Source of the DNA: Norana najaformis | Taxonomy: Eukaryota > Annelida > Clitellata > Crassiclitellata > Hormogastridae | Direction of reading: 5' to 3' | Assembly: GCA_964023275.1 (NCBI GenBank) | Contig: OZ029927.1 | Span: 21,626,980 to 21,690,979 of the forward strand | DNA length: 64,000 nt | Shown here: positions 20,170 to 32,067 of the stretch, one piece after another | How positions within the stretch are numbered: position 1 is the first letter of the stretch | How the letters are laid out: each line of letters begins with the position of its first letter | The notes under the pieces: generated by a model | What the model was told of the DNA's origin: nothing | The model's database searches: none | What the model saw: the letters and a program-made list of their open reading frames with translations, nothing else | Translations under genes and position numbers: made by a program

Positions 20170-23100
20170 AACATTTAAAATAAACTGTAGAAATAAATTA
20201 ACTAATAAAATGGCGGTACACTAAGCATATTTTCTGTTTTACTTAAAGCACGATTCTGATAAAGTCGAACATTGATACTGCAGCTGACATTTGGTTCTGC
20301 CGCCAAAAGTTCATTAATTCAGTTCGCATTAAATATTTATATTACTTTTATAACAACAGCTCAGAATCCATATAGTCTCTGTAGTCTTAACTCTCTGGCA
20401 AAATAAAATGTTTTTACTTTATTTTTAAATATAGCAAAAGTAACAATATGTTTGTTTCTCCGAAAAAAATCAAATATTCATAAGCGAAGTTTTCACAGAC
20501 TATTATTACCTTGGATTCTTCGTAATCACTCGGCAAGGTATAGCGCCAATTTTGAAGTACGGTAGTTGAATCGATGAATCTGTTATGTATTCGATTATTA
20601 TTATTAATATTATTAACTAGCAATTAAATAAAATTATATATGAATCATATAACATTTTGCATGGCACATTTCAGGAAACTCTAAAAGGCCTAAAAGTTCC
20701 TTTCTCAGTTTTTCGGGTCAATGTTCCTTTTTCGACGTTCTTTGAAATACACTTTTTGCTAGTTTATGTACTTTCTATTCAAGTAGATGTATTGTCTATT
20801 TTTCAACTGCTTAAACAAATATTTTTCTATTATTCCAGTAAAATCAATCATTGCTACTTACCGGCTCCTAAAAGGTGATTCTGAAAGACGAAAAATATTC
20901 TGATTAGGCGTTACAGTTTGAAATTTCATCGATTGTTCCGCTATTTTTGCGACCACGACAGTGTTAATTATAGCAATTTCGTAGTTAATTAGCATTATTC
21001 ATAGCAGTACGCAAATCCTTAAATTGCTCATTTCACACAAAAGCTGTTTCGGCAGACGCAGAGCAGTTAACCGTTAATGAACTCAAATCGAAATGAAACC
21101 CATACTCAAGGTTAATTTTTGTGCCAGGTCCAAATCAAAAGCCAGACTGGGAACGTGCAGCCATTGTGATCCCAAGGCAGAAATATATTCGTAAGTCGAT
21201 TTTATGTACTTTACTTGGTAGCCGTTTTCCATAAGAATGCATTATGTTGCACTAAATATTTCGAAAATTTCACCAGCCTACACGGTAACTTACCGCTTCC
21301 ACCTAAGTTACATTTTTATACAATCCCCGTCAAATACTATCAAAATATATTCTGACAGCAAGCAGTTAGGGGTCCTCCGCAAAAAATTACCTACTTTGGA
21401 CCCCTCCCTCCCCCTTGTCCGCATTTGGCCTCCCCTCCTTGCTGAGGTCCGCACTCCAAAGCCAGTAAACAATGAAGGCCAGCATCGTGAAAAACGTCAT
21501 TAATAAACTACTCTTTCTCTTATTTAAAAGAACCTCACAATGGCACCATGCATAGCAGATCTAAATACATGTAGATGCGACTTAAGATAAGTTGAAAACT
21601 TGAAATGTTTTTGGCTGTCTGCAACAGAACAGTGCTATTGATGAGCCAGTGCAGTAGTGTCTGCCATTTGACTGAAGTTGGTGTTTAAAGCACAGGTTGT
21701 AACTAAAGCTGTGTAAGTGCCAAATTTATATGCGGACCTCCGCATAGGCCATAACCCTCCCTCTTTGCAGACGTCTTTTATGGACGACCCCTTAACATGT
21801 TGACCCAGCTTTCGGACTTTTGTTCTTGAGATATGCATCACCCATTTTACTGTGGTCCAAGCTCTCAACAGCAGACCAATTTCTCGCTTCCCTTAAGTTC
21901 GCCCAGCATTATTTGCCTTTCAGTTCTGTTGGATTTGGTATCTAAATATCGTCTGTTTGGTATTATAAAACCCACCTTTTATAAGAACCAGTGCATAAAC
22001 TCACAGAAGTACACAAATCAAGAATGTGGTGGTTGACAGGTTTAATAAAAATCAAAAACTTTCAAAGCAACAACTGCTTACAGAAATTTGAAACAGCTTT
22101 CATTCTATACCTTCAACAAGTATACAGAATTTTAGTTGATCACAAAACGATAGCAACTTCTGCCAGTGCGTACACTCAGCATGGCTACGGCAGCATAGTC
22201 AGGAATCAGAATTTTATCAAGTAACACCAGCAGAAACTGAAAAGGACAACCACATTACCACAGCCTCTGAACACCTCTCACAATCTCAGGATGACTGGTC
22301 AGAAAATGCCGAAAGAAATTTAAAAGAATTTGGAATTTTAAGTCAGTTCCACTGTTCTATCCGTGCTTGTTCACTGTCCTTTTTCTGTAAAAAATTTGTA
22401 AATAAAAACCATGGTAAAAGGCTCATCTCAAAATTCCTCAAACTCCACACCGCAGACCAAGACACGTGCTTCACACCTTCCACTTCTGAGGAGCACTTTA
22501 CACTATTATTGGAGTTTCCACATTCGTCAAAATTCGTCACACTGCAGATTAACGACCACTTCAGACCACAAGTTCCAGACACAGCTCGCAGGTTAATTTA
22601 CCACCTCTGGGTACAGCGCGACCAACTGCAAAACCATTAGTCCTCTATCCATCACGGACAACTCTGCTCTAGGTTGCATCTTCCGAAGTCCAAGAAACAC
22701 CCACAGCTAGGCGACATCCCACCATAACAAGTCCGTCTCCAACTCTCAGCTTCACCATGAAGTCTTTGGAGATCAAGTTTGCAGCACAGAGGTTGGCACC
22801 TCCAAAACCAGTAACCAATCCGCTGGCACGGCTCTCCAGTTTTGAAAAGCACAGCATTGAAACATCAACCAAGACACAAAAGCAAGGCAACATATTACAG
22901 GCGAGGAAAGCAGTCAGATGCCAAGCAACAGGGGTAGGCAGGCGAGGTTAACTTAAATTTCGACCTGAAAAGAAATTCGACCAGGGTGGAAACAGTGTAA
23001 CTGTCAAATTATCAAGTAAAAGGTGAGAAAATTTTGTCAAATCACGTTACAAGGATCAATCAATTTTGATGCCTTAAAATGCCAGCGACTATAACCATCA

Positions 23101-23261
23101 CCACCTACGACATATACAATGAACGATTTCTACAAAAAGATAGTTTAACCAGCGACGCTCGGACACTCAACAGTGTCTTCACACGACCGTGGGATGCCCC
23201 ATGCCGTCCGGTGCCCTTGCCGTTTTGTCAGCTCCGGTGCACTGGTGCATGACGTCAACTC
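20170..23261. other. Gene-free stretch between Apollo and CNBP
   Basis: No supported coding exon. The part near 23 kb is likely CNBP 3' UTR (that gene is read leftward). A degenerate pair of segments rich in CCCTCC and GCGGACCTC/GAGGTCCGC occurs at about 21400-21470 and 21730-21800, and a related stretch lies near 40440-40500. This suggests another dispersed repeat. Confidence 0.4.
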
Positions 23262-25460
23262 TTAGGCCTCAAGCGGGCACCGTTGGGCAGTATGACCCAC
23301 TTCGTTGCAGTTGTAGCATCTCACCTGGGAGAAGCCGCCGCCGCCGCCACTGCCACCACCGCCGGCGCTACTCCCACCACCCTGGGGACAGTTGCGTGCA
23401 AGGTGGCCTGAATCACCACACCTGAAACAGAAGAACGAAACAAAACACTAACTACAAAATTTCTGCACCTACTGGAAGCTACACGAGACACACACATGAA
23501 ATGCTACACCATCACCTAATGCATATCAAATACTCAGGTATACACAGACCACAATTTGCATTGCGCATTTAACTTTACACAAGTCAAAAGCACAGAATTG
23601 CTTAGCACCATCAATCTTAAGTGGTGCTATATAAATACCCTTCCATAATCTTTAGTGGTGCTACATTAATAAAAGAAATTACTAAATTAACAAAACCCTA
23701 CTGGCAACAATGAAACAGCTTTTGTGACACAACAGAAATCTGACAATGCCCCAAAAACTTTTTAAAATAACCTCAACAATTCAAATTTTATTACAACTGC
23801 TAGTCCTGCCAATATTACTGAATAACCAGCAGTTCAAGGCTGTCAAGCTTAACCAATTATGATGACTCTAAATGTTAATTTAGATAAACCAGTGATGATT
23901 TTACATTATAACCCAAGAATTTTATTTCAAAATATGATTCTGAATGGATTAAAAACTGCAGTTATGTTTGGCAAATGTATAAGTTAAAACAGATATCTTT
24001 AACTCAAATATGTATCAAGTCTTGGCAACAATTAAAAGCACTAGTTGTGTCTATGTTTCACCTGCCAGCATCAAAAAATAATTCTACGACACAAAACCCC
24101 AATTCTGAGTATCAACACGACAACACGTACCTGTAGCAGCCACCACTGCCTCCTCCACCACCACTGCCTCCACCACCACCACCACCGCCTCGTCTGCTCT
24201 CGGGGCACTCCCTGGACATGTGTCCTGGCTCCCCACAGTTGTAGCAGGAGCCACCTCCACCTCCACCGCCACCACCACCTCCTGACCTTCTCTCCGACCG
24301 ACCCTCGGGGCAGTCCCGAGACAGATGCCCCGACTCCCCACAGTTGTAGCACTTGCGGCTATCGCCGCCGCGATCATCCCCACGGTCGCGTTCCGTGCAG
24401 TCGCGCGACATGTGCCCCACTTTCCCGCAGTTGTAGCACGTACCTAACACACAACGCACAACTCATATGTTTCACAGGGAGACCAGCGACCATCCGGTGC
24501 ATCAGTGAACCAATGTACCGTTTAATGGCCTGAAAACAAAGAGCAAAGTTCACATCAGTCACAGGTCTGACAGGAATTCACTCTTTGCCCATTCACATGC
24601 ATTTAAAAGAAAACAAAACTGCAAAAATATTTACCTCCAAGACAAAGAAATGTAAAAATTCAAAACTCACCAAAAAACAAAAAAAATTAGCAGAAACAGC
24701 TACGATTTGATTAAGTACAGATACGCTGCCATAAGAACATTCTCAATCCCAACAGCTTGTCTTCAGCATTAGTTTATTCATCACAAGCTTAGAATATTTT
24801 TACAATAAATGATATTCCTTAAAATACTCCTTATTTCCATAAAAAAGCCAACTGCAGGTATAGAACACTACATATTGGGATCTAAGTAAACACTTTGTCA
24901 AAATCACCTCTTGACAGAATTTGAGCTTTGTCCTAATAGAAAACCATGAGGCGCAGTAGCCAACTGGATAGAGCGCTTGGTTTGCAATGCAGTGTGTACG
25001 GGTTCGAGCCTCCTCCCTTGAGATGGTTACTGTGGAGGAACCTCGAGCAAGTACTTCACTCAAAATTGTTCTGCACCATCAAATGACTCTCAGTCATTAG
25101 GTATTGGTGCTTAATAAATGCAAAACCTTTTTAGAAGAGATATTTTACAAAGTGTATAAAACTTTCACATTATGCACAGTGTATCAAAAGAAATATTCTA
25201 ACAAAACATAGCAGATTTATATCGACAAAAGAATGGAAAATGACAGGAGCTGTGTTATGACAGACAGTCTGCTGTTAATAAAAAAGACAAACGAAAAATC
25301 TGTGCAAATAATTCTCACCAGGTCCACCATTTCGTCCTCCTCCACGGCTTCCTCCACGTGGTCCTCCGCGGCTTCCTCCTCCTGCTCCTCCTCCAGAACG
25401 GCAGTCACGCGCAAAGTGGCCGCTCTTTCCGCAGTTGAAACACTTGTCTCGATCACCCAT
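23262..25460 (-). CDS. CNBP: CNBP-like CCHC zinc-knuckle protein, three coding exons
   Basis: Exons 25460-25319, 24443-24131 and 23421-23262 give 204 residues. The start ATG at 25460 is preceded by TTTTGCAG (acceptor near 25473), implying a non-coding 5' exon. Six CX2CX4HX4C knuckles are seen: [70 protein letters not shown] and [14 protein letters not shown]. The fifth is split by intron 2 inside its first codons. An RGG-like segment ([19 protein letters not shown]) follows knuckle 1, as in vertebrate CNBP; the other linkers contain long glycine runs. CNBP-type proteins bind single-stranded G-rich nucleic acid and promote translation, mostly in the cytoplasm. The vertebrate protein has seven knuckles. 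Another CCHC family such as Gis2/byr3-like is possible, but the RGG position favours CNBP. Confidence 0.88.
24946..25125 (+). mobile_element. tRNA-derived SINE (family B), best copy
   Basis: GCGCAGTAGCCAACTGGATA is a tRNA-like A-box region and GGGTTCGAGCC a B box at the expected spacing. The body contains CCTCGAGCAAGTACTTCA and the 3' end TTGGTGCTTAATAAATGC. It is full length, inside CNBP intron 1, opposite to the gene. Confidence 0.85.
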
Positions 25461-26734
25461 GGTGAACAATTCTGCAAAATTCAACAGAAAACATGTCTCA
25501 AAATATTCGTTTTTAAAAAATAATACGATTCACTAAAATTTTTTTAATTTATTCAAAGCTCATCACACATTGGTAAACCAAGATTTGATGCACTCAAGTC
25601 AAAAAAGAGAAAAGTAAAAGGAATATTCTGGTTCTTGATGGGGCAATCACCCACTTCACAATCGCCCATGTTACATTTCACGTGAAGCAGCTCAGGCGTT
25701 TTGAAAAAAAAACACATTTCCTAAGCTTACAACATTTTTGCCAAGACTAAAATACTGGGGTTTGGAGAAACTACCACTAAATCCAATGTTCTGAAACTTG
25801 AACGACTGTAACACATAAAACAATTGCTCGCCGTGAACAATCAACGCACAAAAACTCAAATAAAATACGATATTATCGGGTAACTGCGAACAAAACTCTA
25901 ACAAATGCGCGAAATTGTTCAGAAGTTGCTAAAAGTTTCTACTGTAATTTTTAACAATCACTTAATTAATTTTATTACAATTCAGTAAAATTGCGTGTTA
26001 ATTCTTTGTTCGCGTTTAGTCGCGGAACACGCGTATTCCGTCTCGGCCCGTTGTGAAAAACTGGTTCTCACCAGTCTAACAAGTCGGCCACCCACCCCCA
26101 TTATCCACGAGTCAAAAAACTTCCGTCATTTCGAAAGATCCCTGCCATTTTTACGTAAAATCACCCCTTAACAACTTAAACTGCGTCGTTATTATTTGGA
26201 AAATTTCGAATACTTAAGTTTATCGAGTCCAAACGACGACGCGCTTTCCTCAAACAAACTGGAACAATGAATCACAAAATGGCGCGTCTACGTTGTCTGA
26301 CGTTAAAAACATATCGATACGCTTGTTTCCAAAATTAAGAATCAAATTTAGGAAATATTTACGAGAAAGTGTAATATACTAACAGCTGAATGCAGGCAGC
26401 AAAGATTTCTGGCAGATGATTTGCCAAACAGGGCGGATTACGACGGATTTTATGTCTAACTTTTCAGACAAGAAAACCACCTCACGCAACCGTCTTCCCT
26501 CTCCGAGCCAAGAACGCACAGATATTATATCGTTACTGATTCCCTCTTCCAGTATATGATAGTTCAATTTGGCGTCATCTGGCGTCTGCACATGTAGCGG
26601 CTGACAGCTTTTGTGGACCTAAGTTGTACAGTGAAAATTAGACAGAATAACAGAACACGTATGCAGGATGTAATACTGGTTCCAAATTTTATCATTAGTA
26701 AAATTGTCTGGCAGAAATCTGCCTGTCTGGATCT

Positions 26735-26825
26735 CGACCTGGAACCGACCGTAACCCAATAAATTCGCCGGTGAATAAGCTGATTCGCGCGACTTGGCTT
26801 TCGTTTGGGCGCTGTAGAGATTGAA
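26735..26825 (+). mobile_element. LINE 3' tail (family A), short
   Basis: ATCTCGACCTGGAACCGACC, GGTGAATAAGCTGATTCGCG and TGGGCGCTGTAGAGATTG mark the last 90 bp of family A. It is followed by GAAAAATGAGCAAGGTCGAG, a family-C motif, so two repeats are joined here. Confidence 0.65.
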
Positions 26826-27094
26826 AAATGAGCAAGGTCGAGGTCATACGTTCGCTATCGGAAAACAAGTACACTTACGCTTACATGTTTACCGATTTTT
26901 TGTCAGAGCGCCTTCAAAAAGTGAGTTCCCACAACGTAGTTTTAGAATTTTTGATGACGTACTTTCTTGGGTGCTGAAGAAATTTCGAGATTTCGTTTGT
27001 AATGATAAAATTCGAGTATTTTCAACGTGCCAAAACTTAGCCATAATGAGCAAAATTGGAATGAAGTCAATCATGCTTTATTTTCTATCGTAAT

Positions 27095-27265
27095 CTTGAG
27101 CTCGAGATTTCTACAGCGCCCAACGAGAATTAAGTCGTGGAAGCCAGCTTATTCACAAGCGGTAAGTTAAATCAAGATCGATAGGCGGCAAGGGTTCGAA
27201 TCCAGGTCAAGATACAAAAGTCAGGCAGGTGGAAGGTAGGACGAATACGGTGGATGATGTTTGGA
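27095..27265 (-). mobile_element. LINE 3' tail (family A)
   Basis: GAGCTCGAGATTTCTACAGC, GCCCAACG, CCAGCTTATTCACAAGCGG, GATCGATAGGCGGCAAGGGT and the GTCAGGCAGG block match family A in reverse. Confidence 0.7.
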
Positions 27266-28423
27266 ATTGGATATTTTAAAATTCGTTTCGAACTGTAAGC
27301 TTCTCTTAAAATGTGTAATCTGTGCTGCGTTGTTGAATTAACTAAAAGTGACACTTCTACTGTGTGTAGTAAGATTTTAAAAATCACTCTAATAGTTGAT
27401 GTGCGCCGTTACTGTTACTAGTTTGTTAAAAAGTGGTTACTGCATATGTCAAAAAATCTGCTTTCACTAGGTGCTGTTTTTCATTTCTGTAGCAGTTGCA
27501 AAGTACATCCACAAAAATTCGCGCAAAAAGAATAGCCTAAAATAAGTATCAAAAACAAAAATCGTAAACTTGAACTAATAACGTAATTTTATGTTAAACT
27601 GTAAACCAGCAGAATTGCTTTGTGCGCATTAAAGACACACTTTAAGCGCTAAACAATTATTCCTGATATTTTTTGGATCATATATGATATTCATATTTAC
27701 GAACCTCTTCCAGTAGTTTGTTCGGTAGAGGAGCTGCTGTCGCAAGGTCAAGGTGAAGTTGACCTGCAGTTGAAGGTAAGCATTAAAATTAGTAAATTAG
27801 TAAATAAAGTTTAATTGTGCTAATAAATGTATAGCAGTTGCTATGCGAGTGTGATCAGAAAGCAAGCAAGCCCTATGAAGAAATTTAGTGATTTTCGCAA
27901 GGCTGTTGTCAGAGATGCTGCTATTTACTGTGAGCGGTTCTTGGCAGTCCCTGTATTAAATTTCAGATAAGAGCATACGTAGGTGCGAGAAAGTCGTGAT
28001 TCCGGTGAAACACAGTTCGATTGGCAGATTCTGAATTGTTAAGCAGAATTTCTGCTTTAAAGTTGGATTGTTGTCGAAATTTTTTATCTTGTAGGTGTGC
28101 ATGAAAAGACAATTTTTTGCTAAATTACCTGTAATGTTATTAATGCACTTGAATTCACTTGAGGAGGGATTCCGAGGTGCTTCAAAAGGCTAGAGTCATT
28201 GCATTCCTTCCGTTCTTGACTCAAGAGGTTTGTGTTTTGGCACACTTTTCTTCCTTAGCCTGCCTTTCTGTCTCATCCTAACGACCCTTGGAATTGATCT
28301 GAGTGCAAAACTGTCATAAATTTATGCCATTTGCATCATTATAATGACGCTGTAGAAATTCTAAGATTAGATTGTTTATTCTAATGCAAGGGTTTCTTCT
28401 TTAGGTTCATCTGCGACTGCAGA

Positions 28424-29425
28424 ATGGCTTCCCTTGGGGGACACACTTTTCGTTCGATCCAGAGTTGGACTCGCTTCGTTTTGTCGCATACACAAAATCC
28501 TATGGGCAGATGGAAACAGGGTTCAAGTGGCACGAGATGTGTCACATATGACATCAGGAACATTTTATTTTCACCTGAGAAGAGTTCTTCTGATAAACAC
28601 TTCCATAGGGTATCGACTACAAAAGTAGCTTCAAACATCGAGCTTCGAAAGATTGAGAGAAGTGAGAGTACCAGCGAAATAGACGGCCACAGCAGGACCA
28701 AATCACTTGTCATCATCTTGTTCCCATTCACCATGGCCTCGCAAAACGTTGTGAACAAATACTGCAGTCTTTACCACAACTATGGCCTCGATGTCCTTGC
28801 AGTGCGAGGCCATTTTCACCACTCGCTGAATCCAGCTAGTGGTCGCACACTCGCCAGACGACTTCTCGAGTATTTGACGCAAAACGAGACGCCTCTAAAC
28901 ACAGCAAGATTTGTGTTTCATTCAGTATCATTTGGCGACTACTTGTATGCGTTAACACTGAACGAAATGACAGAACATCCACGCAAGTATAATCCTGCAA
29001 AACGGAAAATCTCTGGACAGATCTTTGACAGCCTGACGACCGTTGTTCCAACAGTTCCTGCGTTGCCGGTTCCAATAATCGGCCGCTGGTTGCAGTATCT
29101 TACAGAGAAATCTGTCGCTCTGTACTGGCTCGCGTTCGGCAAGCACAGAGATTTCCGTGAGAAAGTTCTGGATGTTTTCAGGCGAGGCCCGGTCCAAGGA
29201 AGCGCATTGGTCTTTTGCTCTTTTGACGATCCACTGAGCGACGTACAATCTGTTGACAAGATGATCGAACGTTGGAGGCGTGAGCGGTCAATAGATGTAG
29301 CAGTCAGTTCGTGGACTGTGTCGAAACATGGACGACACTTTCACCGATACCCCGAACAGTACAGAAGGGCAATTCATACTTTTCTCACAAAGCTTCATGT
29401 AGTTCCTCAGACTAGGTCACCTTAA
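28424..29425 (+). CDS. TMEM53/DUF829-like alpha/beta-hydrolase-fold protein
   Basis: A single coding exon of 333 residues. CTTCTTTAG just upstream (ending about 28402) suggests a spliced 5' leader, and ATG 28424 is the first in frame. From about residue 93 the chain follows the DUF829 pattern: SLVIILFPF, then NKYCSLYHNYGLDVLAVRG, a nucleophile-elbow-like HSVSFGDY at 166-173 (Ser169 corresponds to the Ser of HVFSNGG in vertebrate TMEM53), GQIFDS, then LVFCSFDDPLSD (candidate acid) and VSKHGRHFHRYPEQY (candidate His). So a Ser/Asp/His set may be retained. Vertebrate TMEM53 is a nuclear-envelope protein of about 277 residues linked to BMP signalling; its enzymatic role is unproven. The N-terminal 90 residues here are not family-specific. 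It could be another DUF829 paralogue rather than the direct TMEM53 orthologue. Confidence 0.75.
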   Translation: MASLGGHTFRSIQSWTRFVLSHTQNPMGRWKQGSSGTRCVTYDIRNILFSPEKSSSDKHFHRVSTTKVASNIELRKIERSESTSEIDGHSRTKSLVIILFPFTMASQNVVNKYCSLYHNYGLDVLAVRGHFHHSLNPASGRTLARRLLEYLTQNETPLNTARFVFHSVSFGDYLYALTLNEMTEHPRKYNPAKRKISGQIFDSLTTVVPTVPALPVPIIGRWLQYLTEKSVALYWLAFGKHRDFREKVLDVFRRGPVQGSALVFCSFDDPLSDVQSVDKMIERWRRERSIDVAVSSWTVSKHGRHFHRYPEQYRRAIHTFLTKLHVVPQTRSP

Positions 29426-29469
29426 ATAATCTGGGCAGCCCAACGGTGTATGATTTTTGATTCGGATTT

Positions 29470-29545
29470 TGTCTTGAAGCGACCATCGATTGATGCCTTG
29501 AGCATTATATAACAGCGTTATAGAAGTCATTAGATTAGATTAGAT
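29470..29545 (+). mobile_element. SINE 3' tail with (ATTAG)n
   Basis: CGACCATCGATTGATGCCTT leads to AACAGCGTTATAGAAGTC and ATTAGATTAGATTAGATTA. The same tail is at 10879-10940, 57640-57712 and 61260-61335. Confidence 0.65.
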
Positions 29546-29734
29546 TATGGTGGTTTTGTTTTTAGTTTCTTTCACATTATTTAAACTGTGAACAAACGTA
29601 CAGTGGGGACATTTTATTCTGATACTGAGTTTAATATGTTGGGTTAATTTAGGATTCTGGGGTTGTACAACGTTCACGTTTATTTACTGGAGTTTGTTTT
29701 TCGCTTTTTCTAGACTTTTGTAAAAGGTTTACTT

Positions 29735-30005
29735 AGAAGAAGAGAATAGCCGTCACTTAAGCTGGCGCTGAGAGGCAGCCTTGGTGTTATCGACTTCATT
29801 TTCTTGGCCTCGGTCTATGAGGGCGTGTGGCCAGTCCAAACCCTTGCTGCCTGATCTTCTGACTGACAGTGTGCAGCCAGTGTACTCATCTATAGCCAAG
29901 TTTGCTAGGGGGCACACGTGGAGAAGAAATCTAAAATTTCGGCCCTGGCGGGGATTTGAACTCTTGACGAGTGTACAAACTAGTTCATCATCAAACACCC
30001 CGTAA
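29735..30005 (-). mobile_element. tRNA-derived SINE, antisense
   Basis: On the minus strand the head region contains AAGAGTTCAAATCCCCGCC (B-box-like) followed by a body with AGATTTCTTCTCCACGTGTG. The body resembles the element split by the hAT insertion at 60300-60960. Confidence 0.6.
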
Positions 30006-30718
30006 ATGGTTTAATTAGACTAATTAATTAATTTAATTAACAAGTAGTTTAGAACTTGGTGATTTGAGATGTTCTGAAGAGATGCTGTGAAACTGTCAGG
30101 TACATACAACTGATTTTGAGTTTCATCCACATGCAAAGGTTCACCTTTAATGTCTGCAAAGGTTGGTTAGTCACGTGCACATATGTGGCAACGGTTTTGG
30201 TTCTGTCGTTGGCGCTGCGCCAATTGGAGGGGTTTGTAAACGAGTTATTCTGCAGTTATTGGCAAGATATGGATTCAAATTTCTTTAAAGGTCGGAAACA
30301 TTGATGTCTCTATAAAAAGACAATCACGTGTAACCAATCACACGCCGAGTTATTTGTTCATTTACGGCAGCTGTTTCTATCAATATAAATGACCAATTTT
30401 ATGTAGATATATGCAAAACTATTCGCTTATTCACTGGCAGCTGTGACCAACTTCACTTCGTGGGCCTTGTACAGAATTATTCATTTGTTTACTCTGTTGG
30501 GCTCTGATTGTAAGTAGAAACTTTTGTAGCGCCTGTATCTAACACACAAAGCATCAACAGATGGCGCACCAAAATCAAGCAACAGCGGGACAAATACACC
30601 CAGAAAACGGTGACTAGGCCAATAATTGTGAAGATTGGCTCCAGGCCCAGCCCACAATTAGGCCCCCTAGTTATATACGTACTTTATTTTTTATTTATTT
30701 TTTAATATTTTTTTACAC

Positions 30719-31284
30719 GCATTATTCCCAAATTGGACAACAAAGGACTTGTTGGTTAAAATGTAAATGCATTTCTATGGTGACCATATGGCCTCGACCC
30801 TGCTCATTTTTCAATGAATTTATCAGGCAAGATCCTTCACCACCACTGCCCTTTTGAACGGGCGCCATGCCATTTACAGTCCCCGTGTACGGAGCGTGCT
30901 AGCCTGAGATTAAAATCTCCGAATACAGCCACTATCGGTATGCAAACCGGCATCCTCACGCACAGAGGCACCTTGACGTACGCTTTAACTAATCCAGCTA
31001 ACCGGGCCAGTAAGAAATCACTGCTCCCGAACATTTTCAACCCACATTAAAGTAGATCTGTTAGATACCCATGTTTCAGCACCCTTGTGGGGTTTTTAAA
31101 AGGCACTAGATAAAGAGCTATTTCTGTAAATGGCATGGCGCCCTTTCAAAAGGGCAGTGGTGGTGAAGGATCTTGCCTGATAAATTCATTGAAAAATGAG
31201 CAGGGTCGAGGCCATATGGTCACCATAGAAATGCATTTACATTTTAACCAACAAGTCCGTTGTTGTCCAATTTGGGAATAATGC
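30719..31284. repeat. Near-perfect inverted repeat, 161-bp arms, 244-bp loop
   Basis: The left arm 30719-30879 (starts GCATTATTCCCAAATTGG, ends GCCATTTACAG) is the reverse complement of the right arm 31124-31284 with, by eye, only two mismatches. The arms contain family-C SINE sequence (CTCGACCCTGCTCATTTTTC; ATCCTTCACCACCACTGCCC). The left arm plus loop forms one nearly complete SINE, and the right arm is an inverted copy of its end. No target-site duplication is obvious at the outer borders. Confidence 0.92.
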
Positions 31285-31897
31285 ATCCATACATATGAGG
31301 TTACATGTACTCTTGTTGGGTTAGTTTCGACAACTCGGTGTCCAAGAAGATACCTGTACAGAGGTTTAAAAGGCGTTGGATTTAATGCATGTATAGAGCA
31401 ACACCATTCCAACAACAGTCAGACAAACCACGAAATAAAAAGCGCTGCTGCTATCACTCGCACCTGTTTATTATCACCATTCCGTATCAAATGCACTTGT
31501 GTGTATCCAACCGAGCAGTTATACTGCACCTTTTTCTAAAGGCTCGACATAAACGCTCGATTCAACATCAACCGTGCGCCAGATAAAACCAAATGAAATG
31601 TGCTGTACTGGCGTAAAAACTCATTCAACTGGAAATGCAAAGAAAAAACAAGATAGATCTATACAAAATGTTCTCGGAAAGAATCACAATGGTGTTAACG
31701 TCATGCCAGACACGACCTAACTTTGCGAAACGACTCGAAAAGGCCTTGCTCCTGATTGTCAGTTCCTGGCACAATCCTGATTCATCGGCATGTCCCCTGT
31801 ATTAGTCGAAGCTCCACTGTCAAACAAGCCAAGGTAACTGCAAGGTACAGGAAGGGGTCAGCTAACCTGAAACTACAACAGACATCCTTAACAGTCT

Positions 31898-32067
31898 TAT
31901 CGCTAACATGTCTTGCTTAGCTCTTCGTATTTATCGCTAACATGTCTTGCTTAGCTCTTCGTATTTATCGCTAACATGTCTTGCTTAGCTCTTCGTATTT
32001 ATCGCTAACATGTCTTGCTTAGCTCTTCGTATTTATCGCTAACATGTCTTGCTTAGCTCTTTGTATT
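31898..32067. repeat. 34-bp tandem repeat, 5 copies
   Basis: Units begin at 31898, 31932, 31966, 32000 and 32034 (TATCGCTAACATGTCTTGCT...). The first four are essentially identical and the last is slightly diverged. Confidence 0.93.

Larger units (their letters stand above)
25500..28400. other. CNBP upstream region and divergent gap to the TMEM53-like gene
   Basis: CNBP (leftward) and the TMEM53-like gene (rightward) diverge from this interval, so both promoters should lie here. No coding exon is supported. It contains two LINE tails (26735-26825, 27095-27265). A GC-richer patch near 26020-26330 is a plausible promoter for CNBP. Confidence 0.4.

Noticed and set aside
24045-24533. 162-codon plus-strand ORF and other frames rich in His, Arg or Gly
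   Set aside because: Shadows of the CNBP exon 24131-24443, whose minus-strand frame has intact zinc knuckles and splice sites.
24946-25020. Possible tRNA gene (A and B boxes)
   Set aside because: The cloverleaf does not close and the sequence continues into a shared SINE body. The same holds for 9275, 19739, 7880 and 43106.
26379-26591. 70-codon minus-strand ORF upstream of CNBP
   Set aside because: Composition is plausible, but there is no recognised motif, start context or splice partner.
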